A DNA stretch of 64,000 bases, taken from the NCBI GenBank assembly GCA_963995525.1, contig OZ023213.1:54204622-54268621 (forward strand), given 5' to 3'. Origin of the DNA: Escarpia spicata (Eukaryota; Annelida; Polychaeta; Sabellida; Siboglinidae). The notes under the pieces were generated by a model, which searched no databases, was not told the DNA's origin, and saw only the letters and a list, made by a program, of their open reading frames with translations. Of the stretch, positions 32,842 to 44,085 are shown piece after piece; the stretch's first letter is position 1; each line of letters begins with the position of its first letter. The position numbers and the translations under genes are program-made.

Positions 32842-34502
32842 CTACAACTCCTCTCTCCAGCAGTGCAGAGTTCCAGTCTGCTTCAAAACTTCCACTATCA
32901 TACCCATTCCTAAGAAGTCCACCATCACCGGGCTGAACGACTACCGTCCAGTGGCACTGACCTCAGTCGCCATGAAAGTGTTCGAGCGCATAGTACTCAA
33001 TTACCTGAAGTCGGCCACCGACGGCCTCCCGGACTCGCACCAGTTTGCATATCAAGCAAACAGTAGACGATGCGGTAGCTTTAGGTCTGCATCACATTCT
33101 GAAGCACCTAGAGAGGCATTGAACCTATGCCAGGATCCTGTTCATTGACTTCAGCTCAGCATTTAACACTATCATCCCATTCAAGCTGTTCGATAAACGT
33201 TCATTGTTGAATGTACATCCTGCCATGTGTCACCGAATCCTTAACTTTCTTTTTCACATGCCTCAATCTGGCAGAGTCAACAACTCTATCTCCAGACTTC
33301 TTATCCTAAATACAGGTGCTCCACAAGGTTGTGTGCTATCCCCCTTCCTGTTTACCATCTTAACAAATGACTGTGTCTCCGCGGGGAGACACACTACAGG
33401 GAGGAAGTTCAGAGAATGGTTGGGTGGTGTGCGGATAACAATCTCGAATTGAACGTTTCAAAGACTAAAGAAATGATTGTTGGTTTGCGTAAAAAGAAGA
33501 CTCCCGTCCACCCTCTTTCGATAAATGGCGTGGAGGTCGAGCAGGTTGAATATTTTAGATTCCTTGGAACAACAATTTCAAACGATCTCAACTGGTGCAC
33601 ACACACACTGAGCATTACAAAAAGGCACAACAACGCCTGTTCTTCCCGAGGCAGCTCAGGAGATTCGGCATTACTCAGGAGATTATGATACGATTCTACC
33701 GCGCAATCATTGAAAGTATCCTCACTTTCTCGATTGTAGTGTGGTTTGGCCGCGCCAATCAGGAGGAGAAACAGCGGCTAGAAGTTATCGTGAAGGGCGC
33801 ATATAGAATCATTGAGCGCGAGTTGCCATCCATTGAATCTATTTACCATGCTCGCTGTGCGCGAAAATCCAAGAGCATTGTACGGGATACTACCCACCCA
33901 GCCAACCATCTCTTTGAAATTCTTCCCTCTGGCAAGCACTATATACCTTTTAAGACAAGGACCACTAGACTTAAAAATAGTTTTTATCCGCAGGCTGTGA
34001 GTCACTTGAACAGCGAGATGCCATGATACTGTTTTCAATCGGTTTAGATTTTATGTCGCCATGCTAAATTATTTATTTATTATTTTTTTAGTTATTTATT
34101 TATTTTTATTATTTATTTATTATTTATTAACTTGACTACATGTATATACATACTTTTTTTAAATGTCAGCTTAGTTTTTATATCGTCAGCTAATTTATTT
34201 AAACATTTATTTATTATTTATTTAACTATATGTATCCTTTTTAGGAATGTTCAGACGATATTAATATTACGTTATCAAGTTCACCTTTTGTCAATAGATG
34301 TACGACTGTCTTAAAATATATTGGCATTTGGCCTTGGTTTAAATTTATACTAGTTTTAGCATAGTTTCATAATGTTTTTGATTGTATATTTGGTGTGTGC
34401 ATGATGGGGGGCAGGGGAGACAAGCGTGCATGTATGTTGACGCCACAACGCCAAGAATTCCTCGTACATTTCAACTGCTACTTGGTAATAAACAGTCTGA
34501 AT
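32842..34502 (+). mobile_element. L2-type LINE fragment, flanked by a 30-bp direct repeat
   Basis: Plus-strand RT remnants: [99 protein letters not shown] and TRLKNSFYPQAVSHLNS, the last being the ORF end at 34026. The fragment lacks its 5' part and has frameshifts and deletions. The 3' end closes with AATAAACAGTCTGAA. The sequence ACAGGCTGCTTGTAAATA followed by CCTTAGTAGA occurs on both sides (about 32811-32841 and 34504-34534), an unusually long target-site duplication. Confidence 0.8.
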
Positions 34503-34892
34503 TACAGGCTGCTTGTAAATAACCTTAGTAGAGTGATATATAACAGGAGAGCAAAGGACCAAGTTAACCTATGTATTTAAGTAAAATAAATCAAGATAAT
34601 GTAACTATTGCACATTTTTTAGACATAATCTTCATATGAAGTTTAAGCATCGTTATGACAATCGCAAGCGTAAGTTAAGTAAGGGAACATGATAAAGTTG
34701 CAGCTGTAGTAGAGAATGATGCTACTCAGACTTTGTATAATAGTATTCATAAGTGAAGGGCGTGTAACATAGAAAACTGAGTGATGGAGTTGGACGGAGT
34801 TCAGAAGGAATATAATGCAATATTAGTGCTAAATATTTAAACAGGGTAACATATTACTAAGATAGTATGGTCACACAACAGTGCTCTTAGTA

Positions 34893-35008
34893 ATGGTCAG
34901 ACTTGACCTAAACTGGTCTATATGACGGTCAGGATTGACATAAGGTGGTCCATATGATGGTCGGAGTTGACATAACGGGATCCATGTGATGGTCTAAGTT
35001 GACCTAAT
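34893..35008 (+). repeat. 32-bp tandem repeat, 3.6 copies
   Basis: Units start at 34893, 34925, 34957 and 34989 with ATGGTC and contain TTGACCTAA or TTGACATAA, then GGTCTATATG. TGACCT is a nuclear-receptor half-site sequence, but no function is shown. Confidence 0.85.
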
Positions 35009-35225
35009 TGTGGTTAGAATTCTAAAGGTTGTTCAATATTGGTGCTGTCTTACACTGATCATGTGGTGACATGGGTCAAACAGCGACAGTCCCTATGGTG
35101 TGATGATACATTTGGTCCTAAGCAGAACAAAATGTGTTGGGTTTGTCTTTGTCAGGATGTACTCGGTGCAGCACCCACCTCACCAGGTTGCCAATGCTGG
35201 GACATCATTGATCTGCCCTCTACAG

Positions 35226-35562
35226 ACAGACGTCGAACAGCTCAAGCGTGATGTCAAGGCGATAAGAAATGTACTACTGAAAGACGTTGAGCAGCTTAGA
35301 CGAGATAATACGGATTCACGGGAGATTTTCTGTACAGATGTCCAGCAGCTCAAGCGTGACGTCACGGCGATACGGAAGAGATTACAGACAGACGCTGAGC
35401 AGCTCAGGCAAGATAATACTGAGGCAAGGGATATATTACAGTTATATGCCCATCATCTGAAGCGCGATGTCAAGCGTGACGTCAGTGAGATACGGGAAAT
35501 GTCACAGGACAACGTCGCTGCATCGACTGCTGCACACAGTAATCAAGGATTCACCTGTACAG
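35226..35562 (+). CDS. Exon encoding a repeated coiled coil, gene unknown
   Basis: The exon lies between CTCTACAG and CAG/GTATTG. It encodes alternating 18-residue units: DVEQLKRDVKAIRNVLLK, DVEQLRRDNTDSREIFCT, DVQQLKRDVTAIRKRLQT, DAEQLRQDNTEARDILQL and then a degenerate one ending MSQDNV. Two 36-residue tandem copies are therefore visible. Heptad spacing and charge predict a coiled coil. The unmutated frame with good splice sites suggests a real exon of a gene I cannot name. It precedes the DEG/ENaC gene by about 0.8 kb in the same orientation. Confidence 0.5.
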
Positions 35563-35663
35563 GTATTGTGTATTTTCATCGATTCTGTACCGTGAGCAAC
35601 ACAGTGCAGGGTATACGTGTGTTCTTCCAACCGTCAAGCCGCAACATGTGTTAAAGACCATAA

Positions 35664-35876
35664 GTGCAACATACACCAAACCAGCAGGTTCTTTTGATGA
35701 CTGTTCAGACCGAGTGCAACATACACCAAACCAGCAGGTTCTTTTGATGACTGTTCAGACCGAGTGCAACATACACCAAACCAGCAGGTTCTTTTGATGA
35801 CTGTTCAGACCGAGTGCAACATACACCAAACCAGCAGGTTCTTTTGATGACTGTTCAGACCGAGTGCAACATACAC
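35664..35876 (+). repeat. 50-bp tandem repeat, just over four copies
   Basis: Units at 35664, 35714, 35764 and 35814 are essentially identical. They start GTGCAACATACACCAAACC and end TGACTGTTCAGACCGA, with a partial fifth at 35864. Perfect identity points to recent expansion. There are no unique spacers, so it is not an interspaced array. Confidence 0.95.
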
Positions 35877-36384
35877 TATTTGCAAAACACTAATCGATCG
35901 ACTCTTGGCTGCAGTAACTACAACAATCTTCACAGCCACACATTATCCCTGAAAAACACACATTTATGCCACAAATGAAGAACGTCTCATCCACGTTTCT
36001 GGAGTAGTAAGGTACTTTGGACTTCCACAACTCGATGGTTAATGACAATATGCTAATATTTTTGTTTCTTCCTTTATACTTCCACTCAGTCTTGAAACTG
36101 TAATCATTAATCGAACAAAACATGTAGTCAAAAAATGACTTAACATTTTATAAAAAGGAACTTAAATCCTGCCATAGCTGAATATGAATAACACAAATCA
36201 CATGTCACTACTTGACGCCGATGTCACCAACACGGACAATTGATTCTAACATGACAATGGACCAACGAATTTATTTGCGCCATCTACACATTGTTGTCTC
36301 AAACCAACAAATTATGTGTGTTCTTGTAAAGGTTACTAAATAATTGTAGATACGAAAGGCGCCGGCTTCGCGAGCCTAACACAG
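35877..36384. other. No recognised gene
   Basis: A 77-codon minus-strand ORF (36123-35890) ends in a Cys-rich MCGCEDCCSYCSQESID. It has no known family or context and is not called. Confidence 0.4.
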
Positions 36385-36560
36385 GACTCCCAGACGCCTT
36401 CCTGTTCGTCGATAGCGACGTCGCTACAACACGGTGACGCAGGAGACCAGAAGAGCGAGCCGAGTAAGCAGTGGGGCCACGCCTTCAGGACGTTCTGTGA
36501 AACGACCACATTTCACGGGCTGCGAAATGTCACTGATTCGACAAGCCACGTTGCTCGAAG
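36385..36560 (+). CDS. DEG/ENaC sodium channel, N-terminal exon
   Basis: Read in phase 0 from the AACACAG acceptor, the exon contains KQWGHAFRTFCETTTFHGLR followed by NVTDSTSHVAR. This is the cytoplasmic N-terminus of degenerin/ENaC channels with the gating His-Gly motif. It ends AG/GTAAAT in phase 2 and fits exon 2. No in-frame ATG lies in the exon, and the frame is open to about 36350, where another acceptor (TTGTAG) is possible. The start codon must be in an earlier exon. Confidence 0.8.
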
Positions 36561-37780
36561 GTAAATTACTTAGTGGAATCATCCAGGCTAGATTGTGTTC
36601 TGGTAGACGTTCAATGATATCCTTTAGTACAATCAATTATTAAGATAACTGAACTTTAACAACATATCGTCATGTTGTTTCAATGCAGTTATCGACACAC
36701 TTCTATAGTTCCGTTCGTTCAATGAATATTTAGCCATATTCATTCTGATCTTTTTATAAGTTTTTCTATATTTGGTGGTTTGTTTATGTGGCCATTTCAC
36801 CTTCGCTTGTCCATCTTGTATTTGATATATCCACTTATGTCCCATTTATATAGGGACATGTCAACTGTTAGTTTCTTCACGTTTCCGTAGCGTATAGCAT
36901 TTGTACATTCTAAATTACAGTGGTGGTGTTATAATACGTTATGTTCAATTCGTTCTTATTGTCTCCCGAATTTGACAGTCAACTTTTACCCGGGACATGT
37001 ACATTGGGGAGTATGGTTATTTAAAAGTAGAAATAAAACATTAAATATTAATGTCACCGGCAATTCGACAACATAATTACATTAACAACACTCTCGGTTA
37101 TTAAATAATCCTTCGTGTGAAAAACAGGTAGGCTACGTGACATTTAGTGTCAATTCATGTGTGACGATTATCATACGAATTCCTCTTTTGGCTCAGACGA
37201 GGTGTACAAGAGAGCCTTGGTCCTGTAATTGCATGCGCCAATGCAAAAAGAAACACACCGAACGTTAGCACTTTTAACAAATTAAACAGACACATCACGG
37301 TGCAATCGTTTTAATATTCGGAGAGAGAAAACGATGATTTTTCTGAATGGTTTGTTACAAAACTCAAGCATATCATTGCAAGTGACATACCACAAATTTT
37401 TGTAATTAAGGAATTACTTTACTTAATGAAAACATCGTTAACAAAACCCGCCTCGGAGGAGCTGCCATATGGGTGTCATATGAAAGCAATATGATTACGT
37501 TGGGGAGTACCTGTCACATTGTAAAAAACGTCCAGTGTTGCGTGACACTCCACTGCAAAATAAGTTTCATTGACCAACACTCATTGTGAGATACAGGCGG
37601 CCAATGTAGCCGATTGCTTGCCAGGTTGATGGCCGAAGTTATTTTGCAGCTAAATACATCATTAGCCATACGCCATGGCACAGCAAGCAGTCGAGTCTCT
37701 TCAAACATTTCGAATAAGGGCAAAGGTGGCACATCGGACATCCGAAGTAAACTACTGTTACTATTCAAACACTTGATCAT
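36561..37780. other. DEG/ENaC intron 1, no other gene
   Basis: AT-rich intronic sequence without recognised features up to the Penelope-like remnant at 37786. Confidence 0.5.
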
Positions 37781-37785
37781 AATTA

Positions 37786-37840
37786 CCTTGTACAAGCTTT
37801 CGTCTGTTGATCACGCAGACTTCATCAGTGCACGTAACGT
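37786..37840 (-). ncRNA. Hammerhead ribozyme motif of a Penelope-like element
   Basis: On the minus strand CTGATGA (37828-37822) is followed by stem II GTCTG/CAGAC (37820-37816 with 37806-37802, 9-nt loop). Next come GAAA (37801-37798) and a short stem III CTTG..CAAG, then GGTA. The conserved core and a perfect stem II are present. Stem I pairing is weak. Penelope-like elements are known to carry hammerheads in their terminal repeats, and this one lies just after the Penelope GIY-YIG remnant. Confidence 0.6.
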
Positions 37841-37849
37841 CTAATGACG

Positions 37850-38160
37850 TCTTCATACATTTGAGAGGGTTCGTCTCGCTTGATTGGTGTTTTGATCTTT
37901 TTATTCAGATGGTTTCTTTTCTTGTCATATTCTCAGGTTCGTCTCTCTGTCTGCTAGATTCGCTGCCTCCCAGTCGATGGTGTGGTTTTCTGTTGTCGTC
38001 TGAGAGAGCGGATTTGTTGATGATAGACATATGTATGTCTTCGTCGCTCCTCGCGGTGTTCTCTCTGGTGTCGTCAACGTCCTTTTTTATTCCTCGAATG
38101 GTGTTTTGAACAATCTTCCCGTCTCCCACCACATCCAGCAAAACAGTTTTTGCGAGGTAT
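37850..38160 (-). pseudogene. Penelope-like element, GIY-YIG end, decayed
   Basis: In two minus-strand frames the end of a Penelope polyprotein is readable: WWETGRLFKTPFEE (the G-E-T-G-R block of the GIY-YIG nuclease), GIKKDVDDTRENTARSDEDI and INKSALSDDNRKPHHRLGGS, then EPENMTRKETI. Frameshifts separate them. The related copy at 56554-57400 is longer. Confidence 0.7.
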
Positions 38161-38613
38161 TTGGTAAAAATATAACTGTTTTAATAAAAATAAGCTGTTC
38201 TGCAAATTTTAGGTTAATTATTATTAAATTTTCAACGTATTGTCTAAACGATGTAATCATGTTCATATCCGCTAAATAATTCCTCGAGGTCATGCACTAC
38301 TAAAATAGTACCCACAGGTACGTGTTCTTTTTCCGCTTAACCTGGGTCAAAATTAACACTTTACTAAAATAATCATGCTGAAATACAAACGAATTTTTTT
38401 ATTTAGAAATAATCATAGTTCGAACGTTTCAATGTTAATCTTAATATTTGTATTGTGTATGAAATAGCTCAACAAAATTTTTATTCTGATGAATTGTGGT
38501 GATTATTTGAACGTTACAAAATATAGCTACCATGACATTAATTTTTTGGCATACAAAATGTAACAATTAGAAGTTAAATTGTCTATAAAACCAATCTGAC
38601 TGGTCGTTTGCAG

Positions 38614-38781
38614 GATTCTCTGGATCACAATCGTGCTATGCAGCACCGCGCTATTCGGCTCTCAATGTCAGCACTTGGTGCGACACTACTTGAACCGGCC
38701 TGTCACATTAAAAACATCGATGTCAAGACAAGAATCTGTCGTCTTTCCAGCCGTCACCATTTGCAACCAAAACACCTTCAG
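38614..38781 (+). CDS. DEG/ENaC exon 2, first transmembrane segment
   Basis: After GTTTGCAG the reading ILWITIVLCSTALFGSQCQH gives TM1. PVTLKTSMSRQESVVFPAVT then ICNQNTFR gives the post-TM1 signature F-P-A-V-T-I-C-N of DEG/ENaC channels. It is entered and left in phase 2. The exon is intact. Confidence 0.93.
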
Positions 38782-39276
38782 GTATCACATATCCAGGATG
38801 ACATCAATTCATCTTTGACATTTTCGCCTACTGGACATTTCATCCCTCAAACAATTTGTTATATTGAACATGAAGCGGTGTCTTAGTGTGTTTTGTCAAG
38901 AGCCTTCAAGCGAATTGTTTTTCAAAAATGAACAGAACGGAGATTTTGAAATTCAAGATGGCCGCCTTCGAACATATTTCTTACTTATTTGGATGTGTAA
39001 AAGGTATTTAGACAGGCGTCGTGTGATCGTCTAATCATGTACTGTCCGCAGGATATCCTAGTCTCCGACAGTTCGAGCTATGTGTTGTGTCACTACTGAT
39101 ATAGTATATATTGAAGAATAGCAAATATGTTGAAAACACTGTGGGTTCAGTTTATTTGTAAAATTCCCTAACATTAAAATTACTATTTGGTATCTGTTGG
39201 AATGCCGTGTACTGGTCTTAATGTTGGATACTTTATCTTGGCATCACATTCACCACGTTGCCGACGTTTGTTGCAG

Positions 39277-39438
39277 ATTTGTGGCTGCTGCAGAAAACCG
39301 ATCGTATTTTTGGTTGGACGAAATGTACAATCACGCAAACAACACCCCGTTCGATTACACGAAATGGGACGTCGGCAACGTGTCGATGTTCGATGTCTAC
39401 ATTCAACATCGCCATGTCAAGGAAGACATGATTGCATT
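39277..39438 (+). CDS. DEG/ENaC exon 3, extracellular finger region
   Basis: From TTGCAG to a GTACGT donor the exon reads FVAAAENRSYFWLDEMYNHA, then NNTPFDYTKWDVGNVSMFDV and HRHVKEDMIA. The H-x-x-K-E-D-M-I block is typical of ASIC/ENaC relatives. Phase 2 at both ends agrees with the neighbours. Confidence 0.88.
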
Positions 39439-39684
39439 GTACGTTTCTTAACAAGCTGGCGACTCATGACGACGCATGTCACAGTATATAATGTCAACAA
39501 CGGCTATGGCAATATTGTTTAAATAAATAATCGTAATGCTGTTTAATTATCCGATGCATAGTGGCCTCCTGCTTGATTACTGTATCAGTAAGAATAGTCC
39601 ATTTTACTTTGACCAGCAGCACCCACTAAGAACGATCAATGTCATGATGGATATGTGTGTACAACAATATTCGTGTGACGTTAT

Positions 39685-39915
39685 TCTCTAACCACCTCCA
39701 TCTTCATGTCGTTGTCATTTTAGTTGTCGGTGGAATAGAATGCCCAACTATACATGTGTGATGTTGTTCTCTAACCACCTCCATCTACATGTCGTTGTCA
39801 TTTTTGATGTCGGTGGAAGGGAAAAGGGAATGCCCAACTATACTTGGGTGATGTTGTTCTCTAAATACCTCCATCTACTTGTCGTTGTCATTTTAGTTGT
39901 CGGTGGAAAGGCGTG
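39685..39915 (+). repeat. Triplicated 3' splice-site segment upstream of DEG/ENaC exon 4
   Basis: Three copies of a unit of about 90-100 bp (starting near 39683, 39757 and 39853) run CTCTAAxxACCTCCATCT, GTCGTTGTCATTTT and AGTTGTCGGTGGAA. The first and third retain the AG acceptor; the second has TGATG. Only the third continues into the intact exon. Confidence 0.85.
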
Positions 39916-40015
39916 CCGTGCAGTCACGAAGATTTTCAGTTGACCCTGACTGATGCCGGAGTGTGTTACACGTTCAACGCCAGGATTACCGACAACTCCA
40001 CCATGAATACGGCTG
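39897..40015 (+). CDS. DEG/ENaC exon 4
   Basis: The ATTTTAG acceptor is chosen because phase 2 then gives F-C-R-W-K-G-V-P-C-S-H-E-D-F. The reading continues LTLTDAGVCYTFNARITDN, including the invariant G-x-C-Y-T-F-N of the family. It ends GGCTG/GTAAAT in phase 1. Confidence 0.92.
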
Positions 40016-41238
40016 GTAAATTTAACTCCTATCTTATGTAGCAATCAGCAATGCTCACCTTGGCCTGAAACTACAAAATGTTGGCACCTGCAATGAAATC
40101 TTCCTATAATCGAGCAAGTGTATGCGGGCATGTTAGCGTTTTCCTCTTGGACGGCTTGCACCTTGCAAACAAAGCTATAAGTGATACATCTGCGACACTA
40201 GGGGTTAGACGTAAGATCTATACACAAACGTTCAAAGATAAAATACCCCATAATACATTTGTTATTAGTGTTTTAATAGTAAATCTCATTTGTTGACTCC
40301 GTAACACGTAAGAGGGGGTGACACGATTTTTTCTGCATTTATGTTCACCAAAACAGTTTATTCTTCGAAGCAATTTATGTCGCCTTTTCATATTTTGCTG
40401 ACTGTCTCATTAGATACGTCATCAGTCAGATACAAGACCATATTGACTCCGCCGTTACTCAGAACAAAAGTGGTAAGATTTGTTTGCCGCAAAAGGTTTT
40501 CCTTTTTATAAATTCGGAAGAATGTTAACTAAAACAACTTTGTTTGGCATTTCCCCACCAAACCCAAATAAACAAAGTTAAACGTATACAGTCACTTTAT
40601 TATCAATTCGTTCACTGACGTTCTTGTCGTCTTAATATTAAAATACGTTTTGCACTTCAAATGTGGTATTACAACAAGGGGGACCAGGATGATCCCGATC
40701 CTGGGCCCAGGGAGGTTATACACCACTTTCGGCATAGACATGGGTACACAACTGGAATTATATTGAATGGCTGAAAACCAGATTATAGGTTCACTTTGCA
40801 CTTTTTCAAATGTTTCGCTTACATAATTGCACCTTACCTACTCACTGGGACTTCCTTTTTGGTCAACTATTAAGTTATATACACGATTTACAAATGAAAT
40901 ATTTTAGGTTAAACATCATTATCCAAGCCTCAGTATGTTGCATGATGTCAACTGTTCAGTTCGTAATATTTCCAATGGGTAGGGAAGGTGCCTTATTTCG
41001 ATGCTTCATATTAGGACATAACAATAGACAAAGCTGGATTTGTCCATGTATTAGTATTACGTAGAAGTATATTGTAAGCTGTAGTTATTACCTGCTATTG
41101 ACTGACATATACCTAACTTTCTAGTCAAAATGTTCTCACCGGGTGTTACGTTAATGGTTACAACAATTGGTCGTGTGTGTTTTGTCGCCAGCAGGTCAGT
41201 AGCAGATCATTGTACTTACTTAATATTAGACGAATACG

Positions 41239-41243
<5 letters not shown>
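40016..41243. other. DEG/ENaC intron 4, first part, no gene
   Basis: Nothing recognised. A 59-nt exon-like block at 40414-40472 has splice-like borders but the wrong phase (see rejected). Confidence 0.5.

Positions 41244-41292
<49 letters not shown>
41244..41292. repeat. (TA)n microsatellite
   Basis: About 48 bp of TA repeats with one interruption near the start. Confidence 0.95.
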
Positions 41293-41296
<4 letters not shown>

Positions 41297-42089
41297 AGAT
41301 TCAGCTACATTATAACATTATATGCAGAAATATCTGTATGTGCTCTCAATTGTTTTTGATATTTATCTTGAATCCGAAAACAAAAAATGTGTCTGATAAT
41401 TTGAAATAAAATTACATAAAAATAAGGTTACCAGTTTTGTAAAATAATTACACAACATTTATACAGAAGAAACAAAAACATATGTAACAAGTTACCAGCC
41501 TCCGGTAATTGTGAATTACAGCACGTCATTTATTATATTACATGATTTGGCTTGCTGGCACACATAGCGTAATAGCAGATAATAACATTTTGAAATACGT
41601 CTACACTGGCGTGAGTGATGTTGTTTTGAAAAGGGTGTCCATCAGCAAGTAGTTAATATCTGGTAGGAAGCATTGAAAGCATGAAACAAAGTAAAACTTT
41701 CTAACACGAAAACACACTTCAAAATAATAATAATAATTGTTTTATTTTGTTAAGCGTCACACACAATGTTGTTCACAGCGCTTTGCAACAGTATACAAAT
41801 AAATGTTAAGAATAATACATCAATAGTTGTTATATCATATATAACATGATCTAATAATAATAGTAATTAAGACAATAAATATAGTAGAAATAGAAAAGGA
41901 ATGTGATTTAAAATATGATATAATAAAAAAAAAAAAATTAAGATAATTTTATTATTATTTTAATAAATAAAGTGAGATTAATGTAAACATCAATAAATTA
42001 GGCTAAAATGTATGACAAATAAATAAATAGATAAATAAATAAACGTTAAACATCAGTCAGCCATGGTAAAAGAATGTTGGTAATTATCC

Positions 42090-43065
42090 GACTTACATAT
42101 ACGCTGCAGTGAACAGGTGAGTCTTCAACACAGATTTAAACGAATCCAGTGATGTTTTGCTGGTAACACTTGGCGGCAGAGCGTTCCACACTGCTGCCGC
42201 GGCGTGAGCAAATGTACAGTCAGCGGCTCTGCTGCGTGTTCTCGGGACAACTAGAGCATTGGTGTCAGCAGACAGAGCGTCTGCATGTGGATAGGCGAAG
42301 GTCTTCGTGCATTGCCTTGAACGTAAACACAGCTAATTCTTGAATGTAATGCGACATTAGCCAGTGCAGTTGGCGAGGAATAGGGGTCGCACTTTCACAA
42401 TGACCATGTCGATTAATAAGGCGAGCGGCGGCATTCTGGTGTCCCTGCAATCAAGCGATGTTATCGGTTGATGTACCGAACAGTAGAGAGTTGCAGTACT
42501 CCAAACGGGTTGTTATCATGGCATTAACTAATAGTTCCGCTGTCGGTTGAGTTAGGTAACGGTGAATCAACCCGATGTTGTGCAGGTGCAACGAGCAAGT
42601 GCTGATGGTACGTGACATTTGCACAGTCATATCCAGGTGTCTATCGAGGTGGACGCCGATATTTCTAGCTTGTTCAGTTGCACTAATTGTAAACGATAGC
42701 AGATGTCGATTTGGGGACAACCGGTGCTATTTGTGTTTTGGTGTCATATATGAACAAATAATTCCTAGTCATCAACTCCTTCACGTCATCAATATATCGC
42801 TCAATGCGACGCACGGCGGTCGACAGAGAAGATGCATCCAGGTCGAAATGACAGGACAGTTGTAGATCATCAGTGTAGTAGATCAAAGTCGTCTCGCTGG
42901 ATAAAACGCGGTCGATGACGACAGTCTGCTTGCGATCACTTCGGTAAGATTGCAGTCAATGACGATGTCGTAGAGCTGTTGTAAGCGATCGAGTAGTACT
43001 GCATGATCTACCGTGTCAAACACGGCGCTTAGAACGAGGACTACAACAATAGTACTTTGTCTACG
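42090..43065 (-). pseudogene. Jockey/CR1-group LINE, RT end and C-terminus, decayed
   Basis: On the minus strand: LSAVFDTVDHAVLLDRLQQL (RT), IYYTDDLQLSCHFDLDASSL (Y-A-D-D box changed to Y-T-D-D), EQARNIGVHLDRHLDMTVQM, ARLINRHGH, LHWLMSHYIQE and a C-terminal AAAAVWNALPPSVTS, SFKSVLKTHLF. The order is standard for this LINE group. Frameshifts break it. AT-rich sequence with (AAT)n and A-runs at 41720-42060 lies beyond its 3' end. Confidence 0.8.
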
Positions 43066-43559
43066 TCACACATTTGGCACATGAATTGGCTGCACCAAAT
43101 GCGACTGACTCGTGACAAAGGTCCAGGTGGAACAAGGATGGGCATAAAAGAAATAAGATACAACACGGGGGGGGGGGGGTTAATGTGGGAATCCAAGTTG
43201 AATACCCATTTAATAACTACAATAAACCAGACAAACGATACAAATATACAGTTGGCTAAGTATTTCCTTGTTAGAAAGTATTGTATCACATGTACAAGTA
43301 CAAACATCTATAAACGTATGTTATGAGAAGTAAATAACAACGTGTTATTGCTCACCCACAAAGACAGTCGTGAACTCCGGCATAACTATCCATCGAGATA
43401 ACGAACATTTACGCACCTCGATAGCAGGAGTATGCCGGTGGATGCAACAATTAACCCCGGCATTTCACATATAAATTGCGAGGCGTAGCTGCCTATTATG
43501 AACACACGAGGAAAATACAGCAGATTCTCGGCAAAGTATGAGAAGAACGGCGTCACGTT

Positions 43560-44085
43560 GATGAACGAAACGTATACGGCTGTACGACGGTACTCGGTGG
43601 GCGTCGATTGGCGTCACGCTGAGCGAAAGTATACGGCAGTGCGACGGTACACAGTGGGCGTTGATAGGCGTCACGCGATGTGCGAACGTATGCAGTAGTC
43701 GACGGTACACGGAGGGCGTCGATAGGCGTCTCGTGAGGAACGAAACGTGTACGGATGTACGACGATATTCGGCGGCAGCCGATTGGCGTCACGCGGTAAG
43801 CAAACATATACGGCAATAAGACGGTTCACTGCGGGTGTCGATAGGCGTCACGCCATGACCGAACGTATACGGCAATAAGACAGCTCATTGTGGGCGTCGA
43901 TAGGCGTCACGTGATGAGCGAAACGTATACGGCTGTACGACTGTACACGATGGGCGTCGATAAGTGTCTCGTGAGGAACGAAATGTATACGGTACTCGAC
44001 AGGCATCGATTGGCGTCACGCGATGAGCGAACGTATCCGGCAGTACGACGCTACAGTGTGGGCGTCTACAGGCGTCACGTGGAGG
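43560..44085 (+). repeat. 60-bp minisatellite, about nine diverged units
   Basis: Units begin near 43571, 43630, 43688, 43747, 43806, 43866, 43927, 43987 and 44030. The core is TATACGGCAGTACGACGGTA, then GGGCGTCGATAGGCGTCACG and CGATGAGCGAA. Each unit is about 20 codons long and reads YTAVRRYSVGVDRRHA-like in one frame, but stops interrupt it. Confidence 0.85.

Noticed and set aside
35664..35876. CRISPR-like array
   Set aside because: The 50-bp units are head-to-tail without unique spacers, and the DNA is from an animal nucleus.
39740..39943. Small ORF across the triplicated acceptor region
   Set aside because: It only reads through the intronic repeat copies; the true exon 4 uses another frame.
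40414..40472. 59-nt exon-like block with AG and GTAAGA borders in DEG/ENaC intron 4
   Set aside because: Its insertion breaks the phase between exons 4 and 5, which join perfectly without it, and the peptide does not fit the family.
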